Assembly: GCF_003113895.1 (NCBI RefSeq)
Contig: NZ_BDUD01000001.1
Location: 1,041,416-1,105,415 of the forward strand
Source: Nostoc commune NIES-4072
GTDB taxonomy: Bacteria > Cyanobacteriota > Cyanobacteriia > Cyanobacteriales > Nostocaceae
Reading direction: 5' to 3'
Length of the DNA: 64,000 nucleotides
How positions within the stretch are numbered: position 1 is the stretch's first letter; every line of letters begins with the position of its first letter. Below, piece by piece: positions 1-7,277 of the stretch. The notes under the pieces are model-generated. The model searched no databases, had not been told where the DNA came from, and worked only from the letters and a program-made list of their open reading frames with translations. Made by a program: the position numbers and the translations under genes.

Positions 1-113
1 TAATCATCCCCCCTTATCAGCCGCCAACTCCCAATCAAGCCGATGATGATGATTGGGAATTTTTTGATGATGATGATGATTTTGAAGATGATGGTAAACG
101 CCCCCGTCGGTAA
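1..113 (+). CDS. C-terminal end of an unidentified acidic protein (partial)
   Basis: An open frame enters from the left edge and stops with TAA at 111-113. The visible tail is proline-rich and then strongly acidic: runs of aspartate with a few Phe/Trp, ending in the basic residues Lys-Arg-Pro-Arg-Arg. Short direct GATGAT repeats encode the Asp runs. The catalytic or structural part of the protein lies outside the window, so no family can be named. It could be a low-complexity tail of any cytosolic or membrane protein. Confidence 0.5.
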   Translation, partial: IIPPYQPPTPNQADDDDWEFFDDDDDFEDDGKRPRR

Positions 114-132
114 GATGTAGCAGGCTACGTCT

Positions 133-327
133 CTATTTGATGCCACACCGCTCTCTAGACTCTTGCTTGACCTTACCAGTCATGGCAGCTTCTTGCAAAG
201 TCATGAAAGCATTAAAATCTTCCAAGTCATACCGGGAAGTCAACAGTTGTCGTAGTTGATTTTCAGCTTCCACTGTCAAATAGCCAGTTGCTAAAGCTTT
301 TTGTACAACATCACGAATTCGAGTCAT
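133..327 (-). CDS. Small conserved cyanobacterial protein, function unknown
   Basis: A 64-residue protein beginning MTRIRDVV. The frame is open for 11 more codons upstream (to 360), but the internal ATG at 327 has a GAGG sequence about 8 nt before it, and proteins of this type, as I recall them from Nostoc and relatives, begin at this Met. The sequence is soluble and largely helical, with a central basic-acidic mix (EAENQLRQLL, FMTLQEAA) and no membrane segment or metal motif. It converges with the partial gene to its left, with only about 20 bp between the stops. No function is assigned; it is probably real because its length and composition are protein-like and it looks family-conserved. 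Confidence 0.6.
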   Translation of the reverse strand: MTRIRDVVQKALATGYLTVEAENQLRQLLTSRYDLEDFNAFMTLQEAAMTGKVKQESRERCGIK

Positions 328-360
328 AGTTGACGCCTCATCCATCCTATATTTATTCAT

Positions 361-1230
361 TCAGGCTTATTGGGGTGAAATATGCAGTAGTCTTTGTGCC
401 GAAATTTCAACTTGGCAAGCTTTTGTGGGTGATCGCAGGATATAAGTCATTATTTACACCTTTATAGGAAACATTTAATTGATTAGGGCTTGTTATAACT
501 GAACTTTTAGAAAAACGACCCGGTGCTAGTAGAAACACAGTGTTGTGTATACTTAAATTTACTCACCAGAGTTAAAATTCGTACTATTTAAATAGACAGA
601 AATTGTTTGGATAAAGTTTCAAACAAGCTATATTAATTTTTTGGTTAAGCATAGCGATCGCTATGCAGCAAATACAAAGTTACATCATGGATATTATTAG
701 ATTTCTGAAAAATTCATCGTTTATTATTTGTGGTAATTTCACAGAATAATCTTAATATTTTAGTTAATTTTAATACATTAATAACGACAATTGATTCTTC
801 TTAAATAGAAGATGAATTTGTATAACTTAAAAATAAACCAGGAGTCAGAATACAGAATTCAGAATACTTTACCCATAAAGGGATAGAGTTTTAAGGCGAG
901 AATATTTTAATTTTTTTCGCTTAACTTCGGGCAAGGTTTTAACCAATATTCGTCACCCACTCGTACAGAATTAATATTGAATTCTGACCGGAGCAACGGA
1001 AACGTCTCCGGCTTTGCTCTTGAGTTCTGAATTCTTCTTATAAATAAAAGCTTTCAAATAAATTCAAGTTGATAGCTAATTTCTTCTGGCACAAGAACTT
1101 CCCAGATTAAAATTCAAGTATTTTTAAATCCGAGATTAAGTCGTTAAGTTTATAATTAGAAACTGTGACTCAGCACGGGCTAAACCTTAGCTATCCGCTA
1201 ACAGAACTTAGAATTGGAGCGAAACAACTG
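361..1230. other. AT-rich intergenic region with small palindromes
   Basis: About 870 bp without a convincing gene on either strand. It holds an 18-bp perfect palindrome built around HIP1 at 649-666 (GCATAGCGATCGCTATGC), direct repeats of CAGAATTCAGAATAC type near 845-870, and a CCGGAG/CTCCGG inverted repeat at about 988-1012 of the kind scattered through Nostoc genomes. The region before aroK must hold its promoter, but I see no clear -35/-10 pair. Confidence 0.5.
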
Positions 1231-1776
1231 GTGAGCAGCTTATTACAAGGAGTTAACTTGTATTTAATTGGGATAATGGGCGTTGGTAAGACGACAGTAG
1301 GGCGCTTACTAGCGAAGGAATTGGGTTATGGGTTTTTGGATACCGATAATGTTATTGCCCAAGTAACAGGTAAATCTATCAATCAGTTATTTGCACAAGT
1401 TGGTGAAGTAGGGTTTCGCAAGCTAGAAAGCGACGTACTTTCACAAGTTTGTGCTTTTACAAAGTTGACTATCGCAACCGGGGGAGGCATTGTACTGCGG
1501 CAAGAAAACTGGGGTTATCTGCACCACGGTTTGATAGTCTGGCTAGATACGCCAGTGGAGATAATTTACAGCCGTTTAGCTGAGGATACCACAAGACCAC
1601 TGCTGCAAGATGCTGATCCTAAAGGGAAATTGCGATCGCTCCTCGAACAACGAACACCACTTTACTCTCAAGCCGACTTGCATATCACCGAGCGAGAGGG
1701 AGATACACCTGAAGACGTTGCCAAACGAATACTTGAGGCAATTCCTAGCGTACTAAAAAAAACTGTTTCTCATTAA
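1231..1776 (+). CDS. aroK: Shikimate kinase
   Basis: Phosphorylates shikimate with ATP to shikimate-3-phosphate, step five of the chorismate pathway, in the cytosol. The P-loop GIMGVGKTT lies at residues 14-22, the shikimate-binding DTD follows at about 36-38, an Arg in FRKLE at about 61-65, and the glycine-rich TGGGI motif is in the middle; the lid Arg region TTRPLL is also present. The frame is open upstream to a GTG at 1165 (203 aa), but the GTG at 1231 gives 181 aa, the usual cyanobacterial length, and has GGAG about 11 nt upstream. Directly downstream, 20 bp after the stop, lies xisH. The last roughly 145 bp of the gene recur in degenerate form at 2537-2628 on the far side of xisHI, which suggests an insertion or duplication event at this gene's 3' end. 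Confidence 0.95.
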   Translation: MSSLLQGVNLYLIGIMGVGKTTVGRLLAKELGYGFLDTDNVIAQVTGKSINQLFAQVGEVGFRKLESDVLSQVCAFTKLTIATGGGIVLRQENWGYLHHGLIVWLDTPVEIIYSRLAEDTTRPLLQDADPKGKLRSLLEQRTPLYSQADLHITEREGDTPEDVAKRILEAIPSVLKKTVSH

Positions 1777-1796
1777 TAGGGAATATTAATCTAACT

Positions 1797-2213
1797 GTGT
1801 CTGCAAAAGATATTTTTCATGAATCAGTTAAAAAAGCTTTGCAAAAAGAACAATGGAGGATTACGAGCGATCCATTAAAATTTAAATTTGGGGAAGTCAA
1901 TTTCCAAATTGATTTAGGCGTAGAGAAAATAATTGCCGCAGAAAAAGGAAATGAAAAAATAGCAATTGAAATCAAAAGCTTTTTAAACCCCTCGGCAATT
2001 ACAGATTTTTACTCTGCTTTGGGACAATTTCTTAGTTACCGTCTAGCATTAGCAGGATATGAACCAGAGCGAATCTTATACTTAGCAGTTCCATTGGATA
2101 CGTACAAAACATTTTTTCAACTGGAATTTACTCAAACTGCGATCAAACAGTATCAGGTGCTATTAATTGTTTACAATCCAGTAGATGAGGTGATTGTAGA
2201 GTGGATAAACTAG
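1797..2213 (+). CDS. xisH: XisH-family protein (fdxN element excision controlling factor family)
   Basis: A 138-residue member of the XisH family. In Anabaena/Nostoc, xisH and xisI are needed for heterocyst-specific excision of the fdxN element by the recombinase XisF, but many extra copies exist away from that element and their role is unknown. The protein has a PD-(D/E)xK-like pattern: D39, then E58-I-K60 in IAIEIKSF, matching the nuclease-type fold attributed to the family. It starts with GTG at 1797, since there is no ATG nearby, and overlaps xisI by 13 bp, so the two are translationally coupled. No xisF recombinase or fdxN is visible in the window, so a role in excision here cannot be assumed; a toxin-antitoxin or mobile-cassette role is an alternative. 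Confidence 0.9.
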   Translation: MSAKDIFHESVKKALQKEQWRITSDPLKFKFGEVNFQIDLGVEKIIAAEKGNEKIAIEIKSFLNPSAITDFYSALGQFLSYRLALAGYEPERILYLAVPLDTYKTFFQLEFTQTAIKQYQVLLIVYNPVDEVIVEWIN

Positions 2214-2536
2214 CAAAATATCAAGAATATGTTAAAACATTGTTAACGAACTATGCCAGTGATGATGTCTCGGATAACAATGTCGAAGTCCAACTGATTT
2301 TAGACACAGAACGAAATCATTATCAATGGATGAATGTAGGTTGGCAAGGATTTAATCGTATTTATCGATGCGTTATCCATTTTGATATTAAAGATGGCAA
2401 AATCTGGCTACAACAGAACTTAACCGATCGCAATCCAGCAGAGGAATTAGTGATGATGGGAGTACCACGAGAGGATATTGTCTTGGGTTTGCAAGCTCCA
2501 TACAAGCGTCAGTATACAGATTATGGCGTAGCGTAA
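2201..2536 (+). CDS. xisI: XisI-family protein
   Basis: A 111-residue XisI-family protein, the usual partner of XisH. It has the recognisable family stretches ERNHYQWMNVGWQG, RIYRCVIHFDIKDGKIW and the C-terminal GVPREDIVLGLQAP. It begins with GTG inside the end of xisH (13-bp overlap), so expression is probably coupled. It lacks nuclease or DNA-binding motifs that I can see; the family is thought to act in complex with XisH. One base after its TAA stop (2534-2536) begins the degenerate copy of the aroK 3' end, so the xisHI pair is framed on both sides by aroK tail sequence. Confidence 0.9.
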   Translation: MDKLAKYQEYVKTLLTNYASDDVSDNNVEVQLILDTERNHYQWMNVGWQGFNRIYRCVIHFDIKDGKIWLQQNLTDRNPAEELVMMGVPREDIVLGLQAPYKRQYTDYGVA

Positions 2537-2628
2537 TGCGATCGCTCCTCGAACAACGAATATCACTTTACTCTCAGCGAATACTTGAAGCAATTCTTAA
2601 CGTTCTCAAAACACAAGTTTCTCATTAA
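2537..2628 (+). pseudogene. Degenerate duplicate of the aroK 3' end
   Basis: Positions 2537-2576 match aroK 1631-1670 at 38 of 40 bases, and 2578-2628 match aroK 1726-1776, including the stop codon, at 42 of 51 by my hand alignment. The intervening 55 bp of aroK are missing from the copy (54 bp net, so in frame). The fragment has no start codon and encodes only a shortened C-terminus. It is best read as the original or displaced aroK tail left behind when the xisHI cassette, carrying or creating a new tail, was placed next to aroK. A simple tandem duplication followed by insertion would look similar. Confidence 0.85.
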
Positions 2629-2639
2629 AAAGACTCAAA

Positions 2640-2792
2640 TTACCAAATTTTGCCCATCCGCAGGATAAACCCTGGTAATTCTGGATTACCCGTAACTGCT
2701 TCGGGATTTTCCAAAATTTCAATTTCTCGATTCGGATGGTAAATGTAGACTTTTCGATTTTGCCGATCAATTAACCAGCCTAGTAACTTCAA
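2640..2792 (-). pseudogene. Remnant of a Uma2-family (DUF820) protein, C-terminal fragment
   Basis: Read on the minus strand, this stretch encodes the typical C-terminus of Uma2-family proteins: LGWLIDRQNRKVYIYHP followed by an EIEILENPE segment and the terminal Gly-Lys-Ile-Trp before the stop at 2640-2642. The intact Uma2 protein at 54223-54804 ends in a similar way (LGWLIN, VEIYR, ending AIW). Going upstream, an in-frame TAA appears just before the LKLLGW stretch and the N-terminal domain with the catalytic Glu/Lys residues is absent. Uma2 proteins have a restriction-endonuclease-like fold and are abundant in cyanobacteria, with poorly known function. Confidence 0.75.
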
Positions 2793-3005
2793 TTAGCCGA
2801 TGGAGAATCGGTGTATCCATATTTCTCCTGATAATTTTCGATTTTGGTTGCTAGTCCTTCTTTTATAGATTTTCACATTTCTGAGACGAACTAAACAGCT
2901 ATGGCTGATCAGTACAGACATACTCAATGGCATCAGAGATTGTGACGAGTTACAAAGTCTTCTACACTTACTGAAATAGGTTTTAACTCTTAACGGCAGC
3001 TCCTC

Positions 3006-3902
3006 ATGACGGTCAACGATTCTGAATACATCAGGCAAGCTGAAGCCACTCGTGTACGTGTACTAAGCGAAGCACTACCTTATATTCAACAATTTGCCGG
3101 TCGCACTGTTGTTGTCAAATATGGCGGCGCAGCCATGAAAGATAGCGCACTCAAAGACAAAGTTATCCGCGACATTGTATTCTTATCCTGCGTCGGCTTG
3201 CGTCCGATTGTAGTCCACGGCGGTGGCCCAGAAATTAACAGTTGGTTAGATAAGCTGGGAATCGAACCACAATTTAAGAATGGTTTGCGAGTCACTGATG
3301 CCGCCACAATGGATGTGGTGGAAATGGTTTTAGTTGGTCGAGTTAATAAAGAAATTGTCTCCTTGATTAACCAAGCTGGTGGATTGGCTGTAGGACTTTG
3401 CGGTAAAGACGGTAATCTATTTACAGCCCGTTCTCAAGGTGAAGAAGGTATTGGCTTTGTAGGGGAAGTCAGCAATGTAAATATCAAGATTTTAGAAACC
3501 CTCGCTAGCAATGGTTATATTCCGGTAGTCTCTAGCGTCGCCGCAGATGAGACGGGACAAGCTTATAACATTAACGCCGATACTGTAGCCGGAGAAATAG
3601 CCGCAGCATTAGGAGCAGAAAAGTTAATTTTACTGACCGACACCAGTGGAATTTTAAAAGATTACAAAGACCAATCTACTTTGATTCCGAAAGTAGATAT
3701 CCGTGAAGCACGCGAGTTGATTGCCAATGGTATAGTTAGCGGTGGGATGATTCCCAAAGTTAGTTGTTGTGTGCGATCGCTTGCTCAAGGAGTCCGGGCA
3801 GCACACATCATCGATGGTCGCATTCCCCACGCCCTGTTACTAGAAATCTTTACTGATGTTGGGATTGGGACGATGATTCTGGGTTCGCAGTTTACTTATT
3901 AA
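3006..3902 (+). CDS. argB: Acetylglutamate kinase
   Basis: Phosphorylates N-acetyl-L-glutamate, the second and regulated step of arginine synthesis. The 298-residue length fits cyanobacterial ArgB. Visible motifs are VVKYGGAAM near residue 37-45, the HGGGPEI substrate loop near 72-78, the NxNAD-type loop ([13 protein letters not shown]) and the LTDTSGIL segment; the C-terminal SGGMIPK motif is also intact. In cyanobacteria ArgB is the main target of the PII protein GlnB, which relieves arginine feedback inhibition; glnB is encoded elsewhere in this window (26205-26543). The N-terminal helix with the [18 protein letters not shown] stretch is the kind found in arginine-sensitive hexameric enzymes. 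The ATG start at 3006 has only a weak ribosome site. Confidence 0.97.
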   Translation: MTVNDSEYIRQAEATRVRVLSEALPYIQQFAGRTVVVKYGGAAMKDSALKDKVIRDIVFLSCVGLRPIVVHGGGPEINSWLDKLGIEPQFKNGLRVTDAATMDVVEMVLVGRVNKEIVSLINQAGGLAVGLCGKDGNLFTARSQGEEGIGFVGEVSNVNIKILETLASNGYIPVVSSVAADETGQAYNINADTVAGEIAAALGAEKLILLTDTSGILKDYKDQSTLIPKVDIREARELIANGIVSGGMIPKVSCCVRSLAQGVRAAHIIDGRIPHALLLEIFTDVGIGTMILGSQFTY

Positions 3903-3911
3903 GAGTATTGA

Positions 3912-3939
3912 GTACAGACGCGATTAATCGCGTCTGTAC
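3912..3939. repeat. 28-bp perfect palindrome, member of a dispersed family
   Basis: A perfect palindrome centred on ATTAAT, whose core is AGACGCGATTAATCGCGTCT. It lies 9 bp after the argB stop. Copies of the 20-bp core occur again at 16615-16634, 16654-16673, 26556-26575 and, with one mismatch, 35296-35315, mostly close behind gene 3' ends. It could fold into a strong RNA hairpin and act as a terminator or mRNA stabiliser, but it is not followed by a clear U-tract. Confidence 0.85.
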
Positions 3940-3982
3940 AAGAGTTAGAAGTTTGGGGTAAAAATCTCTCCCTTATCTCTCT

Positions 3983-4387
3983 TTACCGGGGATAAATGAA
4001 AACACGCGATCGCCCGCCGCTAAATGGTCTACGATGCCATGAATTATCTATAATCACCGGATTAACTATGGTTGAGTCTCGAATTGCCGGATTAATCAAA
4101 GTCGGATTAATCAGCGTGGAATTTCTCACGTTCTGCCTGAACTGGGGATAGTAATAATCGGGGTAATTATTGCGTTGTGGCATTAGTCCCGTTGCTGGGT
4201 CTACAGGCATAGGTGTGGGAATCGGACTACCATAAATGAAGGAACCGACAGGAGGCGATTGCCTGATTCCATAACCAGGTGTGAGAATCGGATTACCATA
4301 AATGAAGGAACCTACAGCAGGCGATGTTTGACGACAAGCTGCTTCGCATCTACGCCTAACTCCATAACCACCATCAATCACGATCAC
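3983..4387 (-). CDS. Repeat-containing hypothetical protein
   Basis: A 134-residue protein starting with GTG at 4387. It contains two copies of a Pro/Gly-rich unit (VGSFIYGNPIL and VGSFIYGSPIP, each within a longer repeated block, about residues 25-60) and a later run of short STLINPTLINP-like repeats (about 88-115). The DNA of the first repeat is also duplicated (around 4215-4330), pointing to recent duplication. No membrane segment or enzyme motif is seen. The composition (Pro, Asn, Tyr, Arg) resembles small cyanobacterial proteins of unknown, possibly structural, role. I do not recognise a family. Confidence 0.5.
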   Translation of the reverse strand: MIVIDGGYGVRRRCEAACRQTSPAVGSFIYGNPILTPGYGIRQSPPVGSFIYGSPIPTPMPVDPATGLMPQRNNYPDYYYPQFRQNVRNSTLINPTLINPAIRDSTIVNPVIIDNSWHRRPFSGGRSRVFIYPR

Positions 4388-4426
4388 AGAGGTAAATTAA
4401 ATAGCAAAAAACCTAATTAAACTTGC

Positions 4427-4612
4427 TCATACTTCATCACGAATAAAGCTTCTGGCGAATCTTTCTAGCAATTCACTAATACTTATATCTTGATTGCCAG
4501 CCTGGATAACTAAAATCTCCCAAGCTGTATTTGTTAGCCATATCCCATGCTTGTATTTCAACTCTTCATAAAATAGTGGTTGATCGCGTGTGGCTTTTTT
4601 ACCTTTTCTCAT
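4427..4612 (-). CDS. Small ribbon-helix-helix-like protein next to tnpB
   Basis: A 61-residue basic protein with an N-terminal MRKGKK, a central LTNTAWEIL segment and a C-terminal SISELLERFAR helix. The last two look like the strand-helix-helix arrangement of small RHH/CopG-type regulators, though I infer this from pattern only. It is transcribed divergently from tnpB, with 60 bp between the starts, the place where IS200/IS605 elements usually keep tnpA. It may be an accessory regulator of the transposon or a chance neighbour. Confidence 0.6.
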   Translation of the reverse strand: MRKGKKATRDQPLFYEELKYKHGIWLTNTAWEILVIQAGNQDISISELLERFARSFIRDEV

Positions 4613-4672
4613 TGCTAAATCCAGCTTAGTAGACTAAACTAATTGTAGTGCAGACAAGTAAGATAAGCCACG

Positions 4673-5854
4673 ATGTATTCACTAAAGCTAGAGTTAAAAC
4701 TCAATAACAAGGAAAAAACTCGACTTAGTGGATGCGCTGGTTTTGCAAGGTTTGTTTACAACTATGGACTGTCGATGCTTGTCCAGTCCTGGGAGTTTGA
4801 AGGCATAAAGGCAAGTGACTCTAAACGTTTATCAGCAATAGAAAAGGTATTTACTAATTATGTAAAAGCAAGTCCTGATTACGCTTGGATGCAGCAGTAT
4901 CCCTCAGCCATTTATTCGTCGGCGTTTCGTAACTTAGGAAAAGCCTTTGATAGATGGCGCAAAGGTGAATCTGATTTCCCCCGATTTAAGTCTAAAAAGC
5001 GTGGCGATAGTTTTACTGTTCTGAAGAAAGCAGGTATTTATCCTACCAAGGGTGAACCAATGTTGCCTTTTAGCAATAGGCAGGTCTTATACCCAGGCAA
5101 GCAGATTACTGTCCCAGGACTGGGTAGTTTTAGGCTTAAAAGAGCAATACCGTTTCTATGCTCGAGTCAAACTTTTACCATCTCTAGAACTGCTGAGAAA
5201 TGGTTCGTAGCGTTTATGTTAGATGCCGATGTTATTCCACCAATAATTCACCCTATGGAATCTGTTGGAGTTGACTTAGGCATCAAATGTTTTGCTACAT
5301 TGTCCGATGGCACAACAATTACAGCTCCACCGCAGTTGAAAATAGCGAAAATCAAGTTAAGTAAGCAGCAGTGGCATAATCGTAATAAACAGTTTGGCAA
5401 TCGAAAAAAAGCTATTAGGGCATCAAATAAGGCTAAACAGTATTTTGGTGAGATAGCCAAAACTCACGCCCACCTCGCTAATATTCGCCAAGACTTTCTA
5501 CAAAAAACCACTACCGATATTAGCCGCAACTACTACCGGATTCGGATTGAGGATCTGAATATTAGCCAGATGATGGCTAATCATAAACTCTCCAATGCGA
5601 TCGCCAATCTCGGATTGTATGAGTTTAGGCGAATGCTCACATACAAGCAGCCATTTTTTGGGACTAGGGTTGAGTTAGTTGACCGATGGTTTCCTAGCTC
5701 TAAGACCTGCTGCGAATGTGGTCATATTCAGTCAATGCCCTTATCAGAACGAGTATTTGTATGTGAAGCAGGATGCGGCAATATTAGAGATCGTGATGAG
5801 AACGCCTCGATCAACTTGAGGGATGCCCCTTTCGACAAGATACGGTTGGCTTAA
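4673..5854 (+). CDS. tnpB: IS200/IS605-family TnpB, RNA-guided nuclease
   Basis: A 393-residue TnpB, ancestor-type relative of Cas12. The RuvC-like residues are all present: D201 in GVDLGIK, E293 in RIEDLN and D375 in RDRDEN. A zinc finger is formed by C346/C349 and C364/C368, with a slightly unusual CxxxC in its second half. The N-terminal helical region (residues 1-110) matches the family. TnpB proteins use a transposon-end RNA to cut the empty donor site and so keep the element in place. No TnpA lies in the window, so this is a tnpB-only unit. Translation stops at 5852-5854, but the same frame continues with a family-like tail (PKFTPVDKK) for about 23 codons, so the C-terminus may have been shortened by a nonsense mutation outside the nuclease core. 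Confidence 0.93.
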   Translation: MYSLKLELKLNNKEKTRLSGCAGFARFVYNYGLSMLVQSWEFEGIKASDSKRLSAIEKVFTNYVKASPDYAWMQQYPSAIYSSAFRNLGKAFDRWRKGESDFPRFKSKKRGDSFTVLKKAGIYPTKGEPMLPFSNRQVLYPGKQITVPGLGSFRLKRAIPFLCSSQTFTISRTAEKWFVAFMLDADVIPPIIHPMESVGVDLGIKCFATLSDGTTITAPPQLKIAKIKLSKQQWHNRNKQFGNRKKAIRASNKAKQYFGEIAKTHAHLANIRQDFLQKTTTDISRNYYRIRIEDLNISQMMANHKLSNAIANLGLYEFRRMLTYKQPFFGTRVELVDRWFPSSKTCCECGHIQSMPLSERVFVCEAGCGNIRDRDENASINLRDAPFDKIRLA

Positions 5855-6030
5855 CCGAAATTTACGCCCGTTGACAAGAAGATGCCGACATCCTTGGTGG
5901 ACACGGGAAGAAATCTCTATTCTTAAGCTAAAGCTTAAGTTTAGGTAAGTATTTTGAAGCACTGTGCAGAAGCTGGAACAATGCTTACACCCATAACTGC
6001 TAAAGTTATGGCGGCTTTGAGCCAATTAAG
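5855..6030 (+). ncRNA. Candidate omega-RNA / right end of the TnpB element
   Basis: The region just behind tnpB ends in a compact hairpin, CCATAACT (5991-5998), loop GCTAA, AGTTATGG (6004-6011). Subterminal hairpins of this kind mark IS200/IS605 right ends, and in TnpB systems the guide RNA is made from the 3' end of the tnpB transcript across this end. The exact RNA boundaries and guide start cannot be read from the sequence; the coordinates are a bracket. The guide would begin just past the element end, somewhere after about 6020. Confidence 0.35.
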
Positions 6031-6223
6031 TTGCAAATGCTTGATTTTCAACATATTTTGCTCACTTGTATTCGATACCGGAATTTTTAATTAGAAAATA
6101 ATCGCAGCTACTTAATTAAAATTTTAGAAGTTTATTTAGTTTCAGGTTGCCAGCTTTTGAAAAAATTCCAAAAAGATTGCTGGTATTGGCAAAATTAAAA
6201 TAGTGCTGATTTTTATATAAGCC

Positions 6224-6766
6224 GTGAGTGTAGAAAGTTTAGAAATTGCTAAAACCCGCTACCAGGCTGGGAAAGCTGCCTTTGAAAATGGGCAATACCG
6301 CGAAGCCATAGAAAATTTAGAAAAGGCCAGCGCCCTGTTAGCTCGTAATTCTCGCCTTGGGGGGGAAGTAGAAATCTATCTGGTGACAGCTTATGAAGCA
6401 GCTGGACGCACCGATGATGCGATCGCTCTTTGCGAAAAACTTAAACGCCATGCCCATTTTGAAATTGGCAAACAAGCGCGACGGATGCTTTACATCTTAA
6501 AAGCACCAAAGCTAAAAAGACCCAGCGAGTGGATGACCGAAATCCCCGATTTGGGCGCACTAGCCGATAATGAACTCAAAATTTCTATTCCTGCTAAGTC
6601 TACTAAATCTTCTGTGCAGCAGAAACCTAAACCTACAGAGCCAGAATTCGTTGATCTCAGTCAGGTCAATACCAGAGATAATCGCTTTATCTGGGTGGCG
6701 CTAATTGCTATTGCTTTAACCATCTCATACTTGGTTTGGTTAAATTTTTCAGGAACCCCCGGCTGA
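6224..6766 (+). CDS. TPR-like protein with C-terminal membrane anchor
   Basis: A 180-residue protein starting GTG at 6224. The N-terminal about 95 residues form tetratricopeptide-like helices (ARYQAGKAAFENGQYREAIENLEKA and a second YLVTAYEAAGRTDDAIALCEKL helix pair, split here only for length). A linker rich in Pro/Lys/Ser follows, then one hydrophobic helix near 154-174 (WVALIAIALTISYLVWL). It is probably tail-anchored with the TPR in the cytosol, acting as a scaffold; the partner is unknown. It precedes the DUF3153 gene by about 500 bp of repeat-rich DNA. Confidence 0.8.
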   Translation: MSVESLEIAKTRYQAGKAAFENGQYREAIENLEKASALLARNSRLGGEVEIYLVTAYEAAGRTDDAIALCEKLKRHAHFEIGKQARRMLYILKAPKLKRPSEWMTEIPDLGALADNELKISIPAKSTKSSVQQKPKPTEPEFVDLSQVNTRDNRFIWVALIAIALTISYLVWLNFSGTPG

Positions 6767-7277
6767 TCCTAACAGTAGATATTTCCGTACTGGGGTTCCT
6801 TGCTGCTTTTGCAGCCCGTTCGTCACTCAGCAGTATAATGCTCTTCCATCACTCTCTCCAGAGGAAAAAACAATAATCCTTGCTACACAAAACTTTCAGG
6901 CAAAACTGATGATTCTAGCCATAATGTTAAAAAATAAAGCTCGAAACCCAGTTTTTGTCTCTTGTTTACAAGTTGGCTGAGATTTTCTTTGACCAGAGTG
7001 ATGGAAGAGCGATAAGTTCGGATTAGATCCTCCCGCCTGCGGCGACCCCCTTAAAAAGGGGGGTTGGGGGGATCTTCCAGAGATAAAGCAAGTTAACCGA
7101 ACCGTATTGCGCCGCCCAGTAGTAGAAGTCAAGATTGGTTAAAAAGTTTGACTTTTGGGGATATTTATGATTTCAAATTCTTCAATTTTTGGGAAGATTT
7201 TCTTTTGGCTAATTAGACCATTTAGTTTTGTATTGACAAATATGAAATTTCTCTCAGTACTGAATGGTCGGAATCGA
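6767..7277. other. Intergenic region with a G-rich dispersed repeat
   Basis: About 510 bp. A repeat unit at 7026-7074 starts and ends in GATC and contains ACCCCCTTAAAAAGGGGGGT, a near-perfect hairpin found in many Nostoc intergenic regions. No gene is supported on either strand. The DUF3153 frame is open back to a TTG at 7155, but that part is not conserved-looking and is treated as leader. Confidence 0.5.

Noticed and set aside
1797..2536. xisHI as proof of a nearby fdxN excision element
   Set aside because: No xisF recombinase, no nif or fdxN gene and no element ends are seen; the pair stands alone.
2793..3038. Minus-strand 81-codon open frame between the Uma2 remnant and argB
   Set aside because: No protein-like pattern, overlaps the argB start, and its 3' part joins the decayed Uma2 region out of frame.
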